From: Timonella sp031979385
GTDB lineage: Bacteria; Actinomycetota; Actinomycetes; Actinomycetales; Cellulomonadaceae
Length of the DNA stretch: 64,000 nucleotides
Reading direction: 5' to 3'
Assembly: GCA_031979385.1 (NCBI GenBank)
Contig: DALZEF010000012.1
Coordinates: forward strand, 1-64,000
How positions within the stretch are numbered: the first letter of the stretch is position 1; every line of letters starts with the position of its first letter. Below are positions 16,236 to 25,689 of the stretch, piece after piece. Both the position numbers and the translations under genes were made by a program. The notes under the pieces were generated by a model, which was given only the letters and a program-made list of their open reading frames with translations, was not told the origin of the DNA and made no database searches.

Positions 16236-17048
16236 GTGTTGAGTATTGAAGAAACAATCGAATATCAAAACAGTGCCGCGGTCGCAAAGGAAGCTGCGAC
16301 CCACCGCATCGCGAGTTACTCCGTTTCCTCGATGCTGGCGGGGGCCTACATAGGGGTGGGCGTCGTACTGATGTGCGCATCGGCCGGACCGTTCATGCAG
16401 TCACATGCACCAGCCGCCAAATTGGTATCGGGCCTTGTCTTTGGAATCGCGCTTACACTGGTGGTCGTAGCAGGTAGCGAGTTGCTCACGTCAAACATGA
16501 TGACGCTGACCCAAGGAGCTTTCAACCGAGTGCTCGACTGGGGAAAAGCCGTTCGCACTATCCTCTTTTGCTTCGCGGGCAATCTCGTAGGTTCTGTCAT
16601 TTTCGCACTATTTGTGCACTTAGGAGGCATCTTCAAAGAAGGATCCGGCCCCTATGCCTACCTTCAATATGTTGTGACGGCTAAAGCCAGTTCCACCCCT
16701 CTAGAGGTTTTTTTCAAAGGCATACTCTGTAACATCATCGTCTGCCTTGCAATTTGGGGCAGCGCACGACTCAAGTCCGAAACCGCACGAATGATCCTTA
16801 TCTTCTGGTGCGCACTAGGCTTCATCACTTCCGGCTTTGAGCACGTCGTCGCAAATATGACTACGTTTTCGTTAGCGCTCATGTCCGGAGTACCGGACGT
16901 AACTATTGTGGATTTCGCATCCAACATCTTGTTCGCAGGAATCGGCAACTACGTCGGCGGAGGAATAATAGTCGGCATCGGATACTGCATCCTAGCGAAC
17001 TCTCGGCACCGCACACTCAAAGACGATACCCCTGCGAGAACCAAATAG
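16236..17048 (+). CDS. Formate/nitrite transporter family channel
   Basis: A 270-residue FNT protein (FocA/NirC fold) with six membrane segments, which forms pentameric channels for formate, nitrite or related anions. The family segments GSELLTSNMMTLTQG and the later CALGFITSGFEHVVANMTTFS are present, the latter including the pore histidine. GTG at 16236 is used as the start; no SD is seen and TACACT is just upstream, so the exact start is uncertain (TTG at 16239 is an alternative). No pyruvate formate-lyase or nitrite reductase gene is nearby, so the substrate is not settled. Confidence 0.88.
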   Translation: MLSIEETIEYQNSAAVAKEAATHRIASYSVSSMLAGAYIGVGVVLMCASAGPFMQSHAPAAKLVSGLVFGIALTLVVVAGSELLTSNMMTLTQGAFNRVLDWGKAVRTILFCFAGNLVGSVIFALFVHLGGIFKEGSGPYAYLQYVVTAKASSTPLEVFFKGILCNIIVCLAIWGSARLKSETARMILIFWCALGFITSGFEHVVANMTTFSLALMSGVPDVTIVDFASNILFAGIGNYVGGGIIVGIGYCILANSRHRTLKDDTPARTK

Positions 17049-17238
17049 GGCTTCGTTTCCTCGCAGTAGCGCCCCAACAACTTGAGCATTAACACGGCCC
17101 TACCTAGGAATTGCGGAGAGTATTTAACAAAATATCCGCTTGTGAACGAGTGACACTCCTCAGCATCTGCCGTCTCACATGCCAAAATCCTACCCGCCGA
17201 CACCCCATTGTGCGCCAAGCCACATTAGAGTGAATGTT

Positions 17239-17252
17239 GGGACTAAAGTCCC
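17239..17252. promoter_or_regulatory. DevR/DosR-like palindrome upstream of acs
   Basis: GGGACTAAAGTCCC is a perfect 14-base match to the core of the DosR consensus (GGGACTWWAGTCCC). It ends 33 bases before the acs start, next to a possible -10 (GATGTT, 17263-17268). Confidence 0.55.
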
Positions 17253-17285
17253 CCGCACCGAGGATGTTGCACAACGGAGGAAACC

Positions 17286-19280
17286 ATGACGCTAGATGCC
17301 AGGCAGGCACCTGCGCTCGAAAATATGCTCAACGAAACTCGCACTTTCCCACCGAGCACTGACTTCGCCGCCCAGGCAAATGCCCACCAAGAACTGATCG
17401 ACCAGGCCCAGGCCGATCGCCTCGAATTCTGGGCCGAACAGGCGCGCAAGCACGTTACGTGGAAAGTACCGTTCACCAAGACCTTGGACTGGTCGAACCC
17501 ACCATTCGCAACCTGGTTCGAGGACGGAAAACTCAACGCCGCCTACAACGCGGTTGACCGACACGTCGCTGCCGGAAACGGCGACCGCGTGGCACTGCAC
17601 TTTGAAGGCGAGCCAGGCGATACCCGCTCCGTGACCTACGCCGACCTGCAGCGCGAGGTGTCCCGTGCGGCCAATGCCCTCGCCGCCCTCGGAGTACAGA
17701 CCGGTGACCGTGTGGTCATCTACCTGCCCCTGATCGTCGAGGCAGTCGTGGCGATGTTGGCCTGCGCACGCATCGGTGCCGCCCACTCGGTCGTGTTCGG
17801 CGGTTTCTCCGCAGATGCGCTACGTTCACGTATCGCGGACGCAGGAGCGAAACTGGTCATCACCGCTGATGGCGGTTACCGTCGTGGACGTGCGACCGCA
17901 CTCAAACCGGCAGTCGACGAAGCGCTCTCGGGCGAGACGCCCGTTGAGAAGGTCGTCGTTGTGCGCCGCACCGGACAGGAGACCGACTGGAACGATGGCA
18001 GGGACGTGTGGTGGCACGACCTCGTCGAAGCGGCCGACATCGAACACACGCCCGTGTGGGTCGACGCCGAGCACCCGCTGTTCATCCTGTACACCTCTGG
18101 CACCACGGGAAACCCCAAGGGCATCCTGCACACAACCGGTGGCTATCTCACCCAAACCGCGTACACGCACTACAACGTGTTCGACCTCAAGGCCGAAACC
18201 GACGTGTACTGGTGCACCGCCGACATCGGCTGGATCACGGGTCACTCCTATGTGGTGTACGGTCCGCTGCTCAACGGCGCAACCCAGGTCATCTACGAGG
18301 GCACCCCCGACACTCCCCACCAGGGCCGCTGGTGGGAGATCATCGAGAAGTACAAGGTCTCCCTGTTCTACACCGCACCCACCGCGATCCGCACGTGCAT
18401 GAAGTGGGGCGATGACATCCCAGGCAAGTACGACCTAACGAGTCTGCGCGTGCTCGGTTCCGTCGGTGAATCAATCAACCCCGAAGCGTGGATGTGGTAC
18501 CGCCGCGTGATAGGTGGCGACAATGCACCAATCGTGGACACGTGGTGGCAGACCGAGACCGGCGCGATCATGATTTCACCGCTTCCGGGCCTCACCTCGA
18601 CCAAGCCCGGTTCCGCACAGCGGCCACTGCCCGGCATCAGCGCCGAGGTGGTCAACGACAGCGCCGAAGCCGTGCCAAACGGTTCCGGTGGCTATCTGGT
18701 CCTCAACGAACCGTGGCCTTCCATGCTCCGCGGCATCTGGGGCGATCCACAGCGCTACATCGACACCTACTGGTCCCGTTTCAAGGACCTGTACTTCGCT
18801 GGGGATGGCGCGAAGAAGGACGATGACGGAGACGTATGGCTGCTGGGCCGCGTGGACGATGTCATGAACGTGTCCGGGCACCGCCTGTCTACGATGGAGA
18901 TCGAGTCCGCACTGGTCTCGCATGAGGCTGTTGCCGAAGCAGCGGTAGTTGGTGCATCCGATGACACCACCGGTCAGGCCGTCGTTGCATTCGTGATCCT
19001 GCGCGAAGACCACGCCGCACTCACCCAAAGCGAGGAGGGTTCCGCCCAGGTCCAAGAGACCCTGCGCGCACACGTGGCCAAGGAGATCGGGCCTATCGCA
19101 AAACCTCGCACTATCTTGGTGGTGCCGGAACTGCCAAAAACCCGGTCGGGCAAAATCATGCGCCGTCTCCTGCGGGACGTTGCCGAGAACCGCGCGGTGG
19201 GAGACGCCACTACCTTGGCGGACTCCTCGGTCATGGCTCTGATCGCAGATGGTTTATCTGCACGAGGTTCACGCCGATAG
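17286..19280 (+). CDS. acs: Acetyl-CoA synthetase
   Basis: A 664-residue AMP-forming acetate-CoA ligase that activates acetate through acetyl-AMP. Motif A3 is YTSGTTGNPKG (269-279), the acetate-pocket region is WWQTETGAIMISP, and the catalytic lysine that can be acetylated is K623 in PKTRSGKIMRR. Length is normal for the family (about 650). A strong SD (GGAGG) precedes the ATG. A DosR-like palindrome in the promoter suggests response to low oxygen, an inference. The gene ends in a terminator. Confidence 0.95.
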   Translation: MTLDARQAPALENMLNETRTFPPSTDFAAQANAHQELIDQAQADRLEFWAEQARKHVTWKVPFTKTLDWSNPPFATWFEDGKLNAAYNAVDRHVAAGNGDRVALHFEGEPGDTRSVTYADLQREVSRAANALAALGVQTGDRVVIYLPLIVEAVVAMLACARIGAAHSVVFGGFSADALRSRIADAGAKLVITADGGYRRGRATALKPAVDEALSGETPVEKVVVVRRTGQETDWNDGRDVWWHDLVEAADIEHTPVWVDAEHPLFILYTSGTTGNPKGILHTTGGYLTQTAYTHYNVFDLKAETDVYWCTADIGWITGHSYVVYGPLLNGATQVIYEGTPDTPHQGRWWEIIEKYKVSLFYTAPTAIRTCMKWGDDIPGKYDLTSLRVLGSVGESINPEAWMWYRRVIGGDNAPIVDTWWQTETGAIMISPLPGLTSTKPGSAQRPLPGISAEVVNDSAEAVPNGSGGYLVLNEPWPSMLRGIWGDPQRYIDTYWSRFKDLYFAGDGAKKDDDGDVWLLGRVDDVMNVSGHRLSTMEIESALVSHEAVAEAAVVGASDDTTGQAVVAFVILREDHAALTQSEEGSAQVQETLRAHVAKEIGPIAKPRTILVVPELPKTRSGKIMRRLLRDVAENRAVGDATTLADSSVMALIADGLSARGSRR

Positions 19281-19318
19281 AGAACTTAGAAGAGTTACGC
19301 AGGTAACCAAATGCTAAG

Positions 19319-19356
19319 TTTGGGGGTGGTTCTCTTGGGAACCACCCCCAATATTT
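19319..19356 (+). terminator. Terminator between acs and the SseB-like gene
   Basis: TGGGGGTGGTTC (19321-19332) pairs with GAACCACCCCCA (19339-19350) and is followed by ATATTT. Confidence 0.75.
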
Positions 19357-19378
19357 CCACCGTGAAAAGGACTGTTCA

Positions 19379-20260
19379 ATGGCCCTCGAAGCCGAGACCT
19401 CAGCCCACGCTCAGATGATCGACTCCCTCGCTCACACTGCGCGCAGTGCAACAGCCGAGGATACAAAAAACGACCACTGGCGCGACCTGTGGCGCGAGGT
19501 TCTGCCTCTTGAGCGCTGGTACTTCATCAAGGATGACTCCGAGGAGGTCACGCCGATCTACCTCAAGGACGACAACAACGTCATCCTCCCCGTGTTCACT
19601 GACGTGGAACGCGCACTTGAGTACTCCGAGAACTTCGGCGGCCGGGATCGGGTCTATGCTTCAGCTCCGGGTGGTTTGCTCTCCAACGCACATGCCCTCG
19701 AGAAGGCTGGCGTCAACCTCATCGTGTTCAATCCGAAGCAAGAGCCATTCGCGGTCACCCCGTCCACCCTCAAGCAGCTTGCCGAGGGATTCATTTCCTC
19801 GGGCGAGGGGCAGATTGTTGGCGTGAACGCCCAGCCTGCACCGGAGCACGAACTCGATGAACTGGCATATCGTTCCCGCAAGAACGTGGACGATGTGAAT
19901 GCGAAGGCCCAACTGTGGCTCACCACGATGCTGCTTCCCCACTGGTACTTCGTGCCCGTTGGCGAGGGTGAGGAAACTCGTCCATTCGCGGTCAAGGATG
20001 AGGGCGGTGCGCGCGTACTTGCGTTCACCTCCCCGAAGCGAGCTGGCGAGTATGCCGAGATGCGCGCTCTGGGTAAACTCGAGGCGGTTATTCAGATGAC
20101 CCCGCAGGAGTCCGTGGATGCCTTCACGATGGAGGGTTCCGCTGCGGTGAGTATCCAGTTCGATCCGCAGCACGGTTCGTACTATTCCTCGATTGAGCAA
20201 CTTCAGGGAATGCTGGAAGCATCTATGGCCATCGCTGCCCAGCAGAAGAGCTCACGCTAG
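19379..20260 (+). CDS. SseB-like two-repeat protein
   Basis: A 293-residue acidic cytosolic protein made of two SseB-type domains. Each repeat has a WYF strand followed by a conserved Phe/Thr segment: LERWYFIKDD with ILPVFTDVERALEYSE (about 43-83), and LPHWYFVPVG with VLAFTSPKRAGEYAE (about 184-225). Actinobacterial SseB-like proteins are widespread, but their function is unknown. The ATG has an AAAAGGA SD. It stands alone between a terminator and a convergent gene. Confidence 0.75.
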   Translation: MALEAETSAHAQMIDSLAHTARSATAEDTKNDHWRDLWREVLPLERWYFIKDDSEEVTPIYLKDDNNVILPVFTDVERALEYSENFGGRDRVYASAPGGLLSNAHALEKAGVNLIVFNPKQEPFAVTPSTLKQLAEGFISSGEGQIVGVNAQPAPEHELDELAYRSRKNVDDVNAKAQLWLTTMLLPHWYFVPVGEGEETRPFAVKDEGGARVLAFTSPKRAGEYAEMRALGKLEAVIQMTPQESVDAFTMEGSAAVSIQFDPQHGSYYSSIEQLQGMLEASMAIAAQQKSSR

Positions 20261-20285
20261 TTTTTGCGTGGCAGGCAGATCATCT

Positions 20286-20352
20286 CGATGGGGCGAAAAC
20301 GGTCCGGCTGCGTACCCCAACTATGCGCATCCAGACGATTTTCGCCCCATCG
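20286..20352. terminator. Bidirectional terminator
   Basis: CGATGGGGCGAAAA (20286-20299) is repeated exactly in inverted form (20339-20352) around a 39-base loop. It lies between convergent genes, and the A/T ends allow termination on both strands. Confidence 0.65.
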
Positions 20353-20405
20353 GTTGTGAGCCTGGGTTTTTGGCTGGAACGATCCGACGACGTGAGTGCT
20401 GGGTT

Positions 20406-21389
20406 TTAGTGCCTGCGGTTGAGTTCGCTGAGGAACTGGTGCACCTGGGCATCGAGTTGTTGAGCGATGTCGGAGAGGACCAGTCCGCTTTCCTCGCTTG
20501 AGTAACCATCGCCGATTGTGCGCGCTGCGAGTTCCGCAACCGCGGTGTTCATGTGTTCAATGCCGTCATCGATACTGGTGAGCGACTCCCCCACCTCGGC
20601 GATCGTGGCTTGGGATTCGCCGAGTTGCTCCGCGATCTGCACTGAGGCGACTGCTGTTTGATCGGAGAGTCGCTTGACCTCATCGGCCACAACAGCGAAG
20701 CCCTTGCCAGCCTCACCCACGCGGGCTGCCTCGATCATCGCGTTGAGTGCAAGCAACCTAGTCTGCTTGGCCACAGCGGAAATCATCCCGATGACCTCAT
20801 GCATGGTGGCCGACTGCCGGGAGAGATGCTCCATGGACTCGTGCGCGGTTCCCGCACGTTCCACCACGACCGACGTGTCCTTGCGCAGGGTTTCGACGTT
20901 CTCGGCGAGGGTCCGGGCGCTTTCGCCAACGCGGGTGGACATGCCAAGAACTTCTCGTTCAAACCCTTCAACGAGTCCTGTCCGTATCGCATCGATTTTT
21001 GCAAGCGACTGCGCGTTTTCCTCAAGGTGGGCACGGACCTGGTCGATGTTCTTCGCCTGCCGCGAGAGTTCTCCGCGGAGACCGGTCTCAAGGAAGCGGC
21101 GTTCAAACTTTCCATCGACTGCGCTCAACAGCGCTGCCGCGGCCTCGCGGACGAATCCATCGGACATGTCGAGGTAGTGGTTTATGTGATTGCGGGTCTG
21201 TTCGATGATGGGATACTCGTGCATCCCGGGGCTCGCCTGCACTCGAGTCTCAAGCTCACCGTTGGCAAGATCTCTTGCGGCAGCCGCGAGCGCCGCGTAG
21301 CCGACCTTGTAGGCCGCTAGTTCCGCATGCAACTGCGCCTCACGTGATGCGGCGCGGGATCGGGTGAACCGTTTATTGGTGTCTACCAT
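20406..21389 (-). CDS. Soluble methyl-accepting chemotaxis-type signalling protein
   Basis: A 327-residue protein with no membrane span. A helical N-terminal half is followed by an MCP signalling hairpin whose tip reads VAKQTRLLALNAMIEAARVG and GEAGKGFAVVADEV. An arginine replaces the usual asparagine of QTNLLALNA. The start ATG overlaps the stop of the PAS gene by one base (TGATG). With that gene it makes a split Aer-like receptor. No cheA, cheW or flagellar gene is visible here, so the output may be chemotaxis elsewhere in the genome or another kinase. Confidence 0.88.
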   Translation of the reverse strand: MVDTNKRFTRSRAASREAQLHAELAAYKVGYAALAAAARDLANGELETRVQASPGMHEYPIIEQTRNHINHYLDMSDGFVREAAAALLSAVDGKFERRFLETGLRGELSRQAKNIDQVRAHLEENAQSLAKIDAIRTGLVEGFEREVLGMSTRVGESARTLAENVETLRKDTSVVVERAGTAHESMEHLSRQSATMHEVIGMISAVAKQTRLLALNAMIEAARVGEAGKGFAVVADEVKRLSDQTAVASVQIAEQLGESQATIAEVGESLTSIDDGIEHMNTAVAELAARTIGDGYSSEESGLVLSDIAQQLDAQVHQFLSELNRRH

Positions 21390-21919
21390 CAGTGGTCCTC
21401 CACGATTCGCCAGATCCATTGGCTGTAGGTGAGATCCTGTTCGGCGAGAAGTGCACGGAGGTGCGCGGAGGATGCCTCAGCTCTGGCCCGCCCGGTGAGA
21501 CCGGTTTCCGCTGCTCGCATCTGTGCGTAGACCGGTTCGATCTGAGCGATTGCGCCTCGTGGGGCGCTACGGCGCATTGAGTGATAGCCCACGTGTTTTC
21601 CGTGTTTGTCGTAGGAGGGTGTCACGTGTGCGAGTACCCAGTAGTGGGCGCCGTCGAGCGCCAGGTTCTTGACGTAGGCGAACAGCTCTTGCCTGTTGCT
21701 GATTGAGTCCCAGAGCAGTTTGTAGATCCCCGCAGGCATGTCCGGGTGCCGGATGAAGTTATGTGGACTGCCCAGTGCCTGTTCCTCGGCAACGGCGGAG
21801 ATGTTCAAGAAGACCTCGTTGGTGTAGGTCAGGTGACCTTTCAGATCGGTTTTGGTCACGATGATGTCCTCTTGGGACAGCATTCGTTCAACCCCCGTGG
21901 ACTTTACCGCAAGCGTCAT
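21389..21919 (-). CDS. PAS-domain sensor, Aer-like
   Basis: A 176-residue protein with one PAS domain (about 12-115) of the Aer type. The motifs NEVFLNISAVAEEQALGSPH, IRHPDMPAGIYKLLWDSI, YVKNLALDGAHYWVLAHVTP match aerotaxis PAS domains that bind FAD. The C-terminal 55 residues are helical (IEPVYAQMRAAETGL). It is coupled to the soluble MCP gene, and the two together correspond to one Aer without its membrane anchor. Redox sensing is inferred from similarity. Confidence 0.83.
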   Translation of the reverse strand: MTLAVKSTGVERMLSQEDIIVTKTDLKGHLTYTNEVFLNISAVAEEQALGSPHNFIRHPDMPAGIYKLLWDSISNRQELFAYVKNLALDGAHYWVLAHVTPSYDKHGKHVGYHSMRRSAPRGAIAQIEPVYAQMRAAETGLTGRARAEASSAHLRALLAEQDLTYSQWIWRIVEDH

Positions 21920-22254
21920 TGCCCGCCCTCCCCCCTTCTTTTACTACGACTATCACTCAATATGTACGTCCAACCGGTTTGCGTCATTACCGTTTACTGA
22001 TAGTTTCTTCTGATCCCACATTCTGGAAAACAAGTCCCATAAAACGTTCTCCCTGTTCCCGCTCAGATGGAGGGTTTTAGTGCTGCGTTGGGAATAAATT
22101 CAGGCATACGGTGCGACGTAATGTGGTGTCCCTGAAAACAATCCAGGCTGTCATATGGCACGCCTATCTCGATGTAAATACTGCTTTACCGCGCCTCACC
22201 GCTCTACACGCCCCTCCGCCTGCACGGACGCTCTGGTGCCGAGGAGGTGAAATC
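21920..22254. other. Divergent intergenic region, PAS gene to mshD
   Basis: Promoters for the two divergent genes must lie here. An in-frame extension of mshD up to 22111 exists but lacks family similarity. No repeat or RNA structure stands out. Confidence 0.45.
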
Positions 22255-23286
22255 TTGGCAATAGTCCTCTACCCTTTGAGAACGCTGGCCAGCCGTGATG
22301 CAATCAAGAGCATGGAAACCCGACTCCTCACTGCCGTGGGCCCCATCAGCGAGCAGACCGCGCAGGCGGTCCATGAGTTGGTGCGATTATGCACTGACAA
22401 AACCGGAGTCGCCCCGATCTCCGAACAGCCTCTCCTGTGGCTCCATGATCCACGGGCACACGTCGCTCACATCGTCGCGACCAGGGATAACGCACTCGTT
22501 GCCTATGCCCAGGCCGATCTCTCCGATCCCACGGAGATCACGATCGAACTCGCGGTTCACCCTGACCTGACCGATCTGGTGCTTGAACGCCGTCTCCTTG
22601 AGGCGGGCGCATACGTCGCCGATGAGAATGCCTCCGCCTACTCCGTGTGGATACACGGCCCGTACAACGACTACATCCAACTCTTCGAGGAAAACGGGTT
22701 CTCGGTTGTCCGGTCAATTTCGCGCCGCGCGGCGCCGCTGCAGATTGTCGACGATACCCCAGACCCGGCAACCCCAGCCGACCCAGCACACAACGTGGGG
22801 TTTGGTCGGCACGCGGCCGACTCGTCGGCGAACAGGCACGGCATCCGCGCTTTCCAGCCTGGCATTGATGACGAGGCATGGGTGCGGGCAAATGCCGAGG
22901 CCTTTGCCTGGCACCCTGAACAGGGCAGACTGACCCTGCACGACCTGCATGCACGTATGCACGAACCGTGGTTTGACGCCGCCTTGTTCCTCGTGGCTCC
23001 CAGTGAAACCCGTCCCGGCGAACTCGATGGATTTTCGTGGCTCAAGGTGCCGGAAGGCGCAACGAGCGGGGAGATCTACGCCCTCGCGACGGTCCCGGAG
23101 GCTCGCGGACGGGGACTCGGCCGCGAACTGCTCACCCACAGTCTCGAACTGCTGCACGCTCGCGGACTCGGCCGGGTTGATCTGTACGTAGAGACCACCA
23201 ACGACAGGGCGCTTGCACTCTACGATTCGTTTGGATTCGAGCAGATTGAGTTGCATTCAAAGATGACTCGGCCACCGCGCGTGTAA
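22255..23286 (+). CDS. mshD: Mycothiol synthase
   Basis: A 343-residue enzyme that acetylates Cys-GlcN-Ins to mycothiol with acetyl-CoA. It holds two GNAT domains. The C-terminal one has the acetyl-CoA loop region ALATVPEARGRGLGRELLTH and LYVETTNDRALALYDSFGFE. Residues about 195-215 between the domains are Asp/Pro/Ala-rich. The TTG start at 22255 is chosen because GAGGAGG lies seven bases upstream; ATG at 22312 is the alternative. Mycothiol supports an actinomycete host with that redox buffer. Confidence 0.85.
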   Translation: MAIVLYPLRTLASRDAIKSMETRLLTAVGPISEQTAQAVHELVRLCTDKTGVAPISEQPLLWLHDPRAHVAHIVATRDNALVAYAQADLSDPTEITIELAVHPDLTDLVLERRLLEAGAYVADENASAYSVWIHGPYNDYIQLFEENGFSVVRSISRRAAPLQIVDDTPDPATPADPAHNVGFGRHAADSSANRHGIRAFQPGIDDEAWVRANAEAFAWHPEQGRLTLHDLHARMHEPWFDAALFLVAPSETRPGELDGFSWLKVPEGATSGEIYALATVPEARGRGLGRELLTHSLELLHARGLGRVDLYVETTNDRALALYDSFGFEQIELHSKMTRPPRV

Positions 23287-23292
23287 TACTCG

Positions 23293-23310
23293 GGTGAACA
23301 ACAGGAAAAC
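23293..23310. promoter_or_regulatory. PHO-box-like direct repeat upstream of ppk
   Basis: GGTGAAC (23293-23299) and GGAAAAC (23304-23310) are four bases apart, the reverse complement of GTTTTCC-N4-GTTCACC. A separate perfect inverted repeat, GGTGAC-GGC-GTCACC, lies at 23322-23336. Confidence 0.35.
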
Positions 23311-23372
23311 TTAAGTACATTGGTGACGGCGTCACCTGCCCCAACCAGCCCATGAGATGGCACCATTGAGAT

Positions 23373-25682
23373 ATGACAGCAAGCAATGACACCGCCGACC
23401 AGGCAGCCGGTTCACACCCTAGCGAGCAGGGTGAGCTACCGACCTCGCAAGAGCTCGCCGAGTACATCGCGGAGCACATTGCCGAGGTAGACCACACATC
23501 TGCTCCACTCGACCTCACGGAACTGCCGGATGACCGGTTTGCCGACCGCGAGTTGTCGTGGCTGTCGTTCAATGAACGTGTATTGAGTCTCGCCGAGGAC
23601 CCCCATCTTCCGCTCTTGGAGCGGGTCCGGTTCGCGGCGATCTTCGCGTCAAACCTCGATGAGTACTTCATGGTCCGTGTCGCTGGCCTCAAGCGCCGTA
23701 TCGCAACCGGTCTTGCTGTCACGTCCGCATCGGGTATGAGTCCACGCCAGACCCTCGACGCGATTTCGGCCCGGGCGCACGAGCTGATGGACCGTCACGC
23801 AGGACTGTTCGAGCAAACCCTGACTCCGGCGCTCGCCGAGGAGGGCGTCACGATCGTGCGGTGGGATGAACTGTCCTCCCAGGAGAAGGACCGTCTGCAC
23901 AAGTTCTTCCGCAAGCGAATCTTCCCAGTGCTGACCCCTCTCGCGGTTGACCCTGCACACCCGTTCCCCTACATTTCTGGTTTGTCGCTCAACCTCGCGA
24001 TCATGCTCACGAACCCGGCAACGGGCAAGGAGCACTTCGCGCGCGTCAAGGTTCCACCGCTGCTACCACGCTTCATCGCAGTCGATGCCAAAGGCCGCCC
24101 AAGCGCACCGGACACCCAGTCCCTCGAAAAGGGTGCCACCTCATTCGTGCCACTCGAGGACATCATCGCCCACCACTTGGATTACCTGTTCCCCGGCATG
24201 GAGATCAGCGAGTATCACACGTTCCGCGTAACCCGCAACGAGGATGTCGAGGTTGAGGAGGACGACGCGGAGAACCTGCTCAAGGCGATGGAGAAGGAAC
24301 TGCTGCGCCGTAAGTTCGGACCTCCTGTCCGCCTCGAACTCGCACAGGGCATCTCCAGTCGCATCCGACGCCTGCTCGTGCGTGAACTCGGCGTCACAGA
24401 GGATGAGGTGTATACGCTACCCGCACCACTCGACCTGACGGGTCTGAACCTGATCGCAGACCTCGACCGGGCAGACCTGCACTACAAGGCCTTCGTCCCC
24501 ACGACGAACCGCCTCCTCGCCGAGGTCGAGAGTGCCACGCCAAGCGACATCTTCGAGGCGATCCGCCGCAACGATGTCATGCTGCATCACCCCTATGATT
24601 CGTTCTCGACCTCGGTTCAGACCTTCCTCGAGCAGGCTGCCGCTGACCCGAACGTGCTTGCGATCAAGCAGACGCTGTACCGAACCTCCGGTGATTCCCC
24701 GATCGTGGATGCGCTGATCGACGCGGCTGAGGCGGGCAAGCAGGTACTCGCGCTCGTGGAGATCAAGGCACGCTTCGACGAGCAGAACAACATCTCGTGG
24801 GCACGCAAGCTCGAACAGGCTGGCGTGCACGTGGTCTACGGAATCGTCGGACTCAAAACACACTGCAAGCTCTCACTTGTCGTACGCCAGGAACCAGATG
24901 GACTGCGCCGTTACTGCCACGTGGGAACCGGAAACTACAACCCCAAGACCGCGCGCCTATACACCGACCTTGGGCTGCTCACCTGCGATCCAGATGTCGG
25001 TCAGGACCTCACTAGGCTGTTCAACCAGTTATCCGGGTATGCGCCGCAGTCCCAGTTCCACCGGTTGCTCGTTGCCCCACGCACCGTGCGCACGGGTCTC
25101 ATCGCCCGCATCGACCGGGAGGCGGAGGCCGCACGCCGTGGTCTGCCAGCGTGGGTCAAAATCAAGGTCAACTCGATCGTGGACGAGCAGACCATCGATG
25201 CGCTCTACCGTGCGTCGCAGGCAGGCGTGCAGATCGATCTGATCGTTCGCGGTATCTGCGCGGTGCGCCCAGGAGTCCCAGGACTCTCCGAGAACATCCG
25301 AGTGCGCTCAATTCTGGGCCGATACCTCGAACACTCCCGTATCTTCGCGTTCGCCAACTCGTTGGTGCGTAACGGCGAGGAGGAATACGTTCTCAAGGGC
25401 TCCGCAAGGATTGAGGACCAGCCAGACGTGTTCATCGGCTCTGCTGACCTCATGCATCGCAACCTGATCCGCCGGGTGGAGGCACTCGTCTCGATCAGCG
25501 ATGAATCCCAGATCCAGAACCTCATCAAACTACTCGATATCTCGATGTCCGACGAGGTGGCCACATTCCACCTGCATCCGGATGACACGTGGACGCGCGA
25601 GCACCTCGATGCCGAAGGTAACCCCAAACTCGACCTGCAACAAGAGTTGATCAACCGTCAGCGCAAGCGCCTGTCGCTCTAG
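23373..25682 (+). CDS. ppk: Polyphosphate kinase 1
   Basis: A 769-residue membrane-associated kinase that builds polyphosphate from ATP. All four Ppk1 domains are present. The autophosphorylated histidine is near residue 515 in RRYCHVGTGNYNPKTARLY, and the second active-site histidine is near 695 (ADLMHRNLIRRVE). The first about 50 residues are an acidic, Ala/Glu-rich extension before the core begins at RELSWLSFNERVL. The next gene starts eight bases after its stop, a ppk-mutT1 pair that is common in actinomycetes. Confidence 0.95.
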   Translation: MTASNDTADQAAGSHPSEQGELPTSQELAEYIAEHIAEVDHTSAPLDLTELPDDRFADRELSWLSFNERVLSLAEDPHLPLLERVRFAAIFASNLDEYFMVRVAGLKRRIATGLAVTSASGMSPRQTLDAISARAHELMDRHAGLFEQTLTPALAEEGVTIVRWDELSSQEKDRLHKFFRKRIFPVLTPLAVDPAHPFPYISGLSLNLAIMLTNPATGKEHFARVKVPPLLPRFIAVDAKGRPSAPDTQSLEKGATSFVPLEDIIAHHLDYLFPGMEISEYHTFRVTRNEDVEVEEDDAENLLKAMEKELLRRKFGPPVRLELAQGISSRIRRLLVRELGVTEDEVYTLPAPLDLTGLNLIADLDRADLHYKAFVPTTNRLLAEVESATPSDIFEAIRRNDVMLHHPYDSFSTSVQTFLEQAAADPNVLAIKQTLYRTSGDSPIVDALIDAAEAGKQVLALVEIKARFDEQNNISWARKLEQAGVHVVYGIVGLKTHCKLSLVVRQEPDGLRRYCHVGTGNYNPKTARLYTDLGLLTCDPDVGQDLTRLFNQLSGYAPQSQFHRLLVAPRTVRTGLIARIDREAEAARRGLPAWVKIKVNSIVDEQTIDALYRASQAGVQIDLIVRGICAVRPGVPGLSENIRVRSILGRYLEHSRIFAFANSLVRNGEEEYVLKGSARIEDQPDVFIGSADLMHRNLIRRVEALVSISDESQIQNLIKLLDISMSDEVATFHLHPDDTWTREHLDAEGNPKLDLQQELINRQRKRLSL

Positions 25683-25689
25683 GAGCACG

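Noticed and set aside
17141..17158. CRP/GlxR site before acs
   Set aside because: TGTGAACGAGTGACAC only partly fits TGTGA-N6-TCACA, so it is too weak to call.
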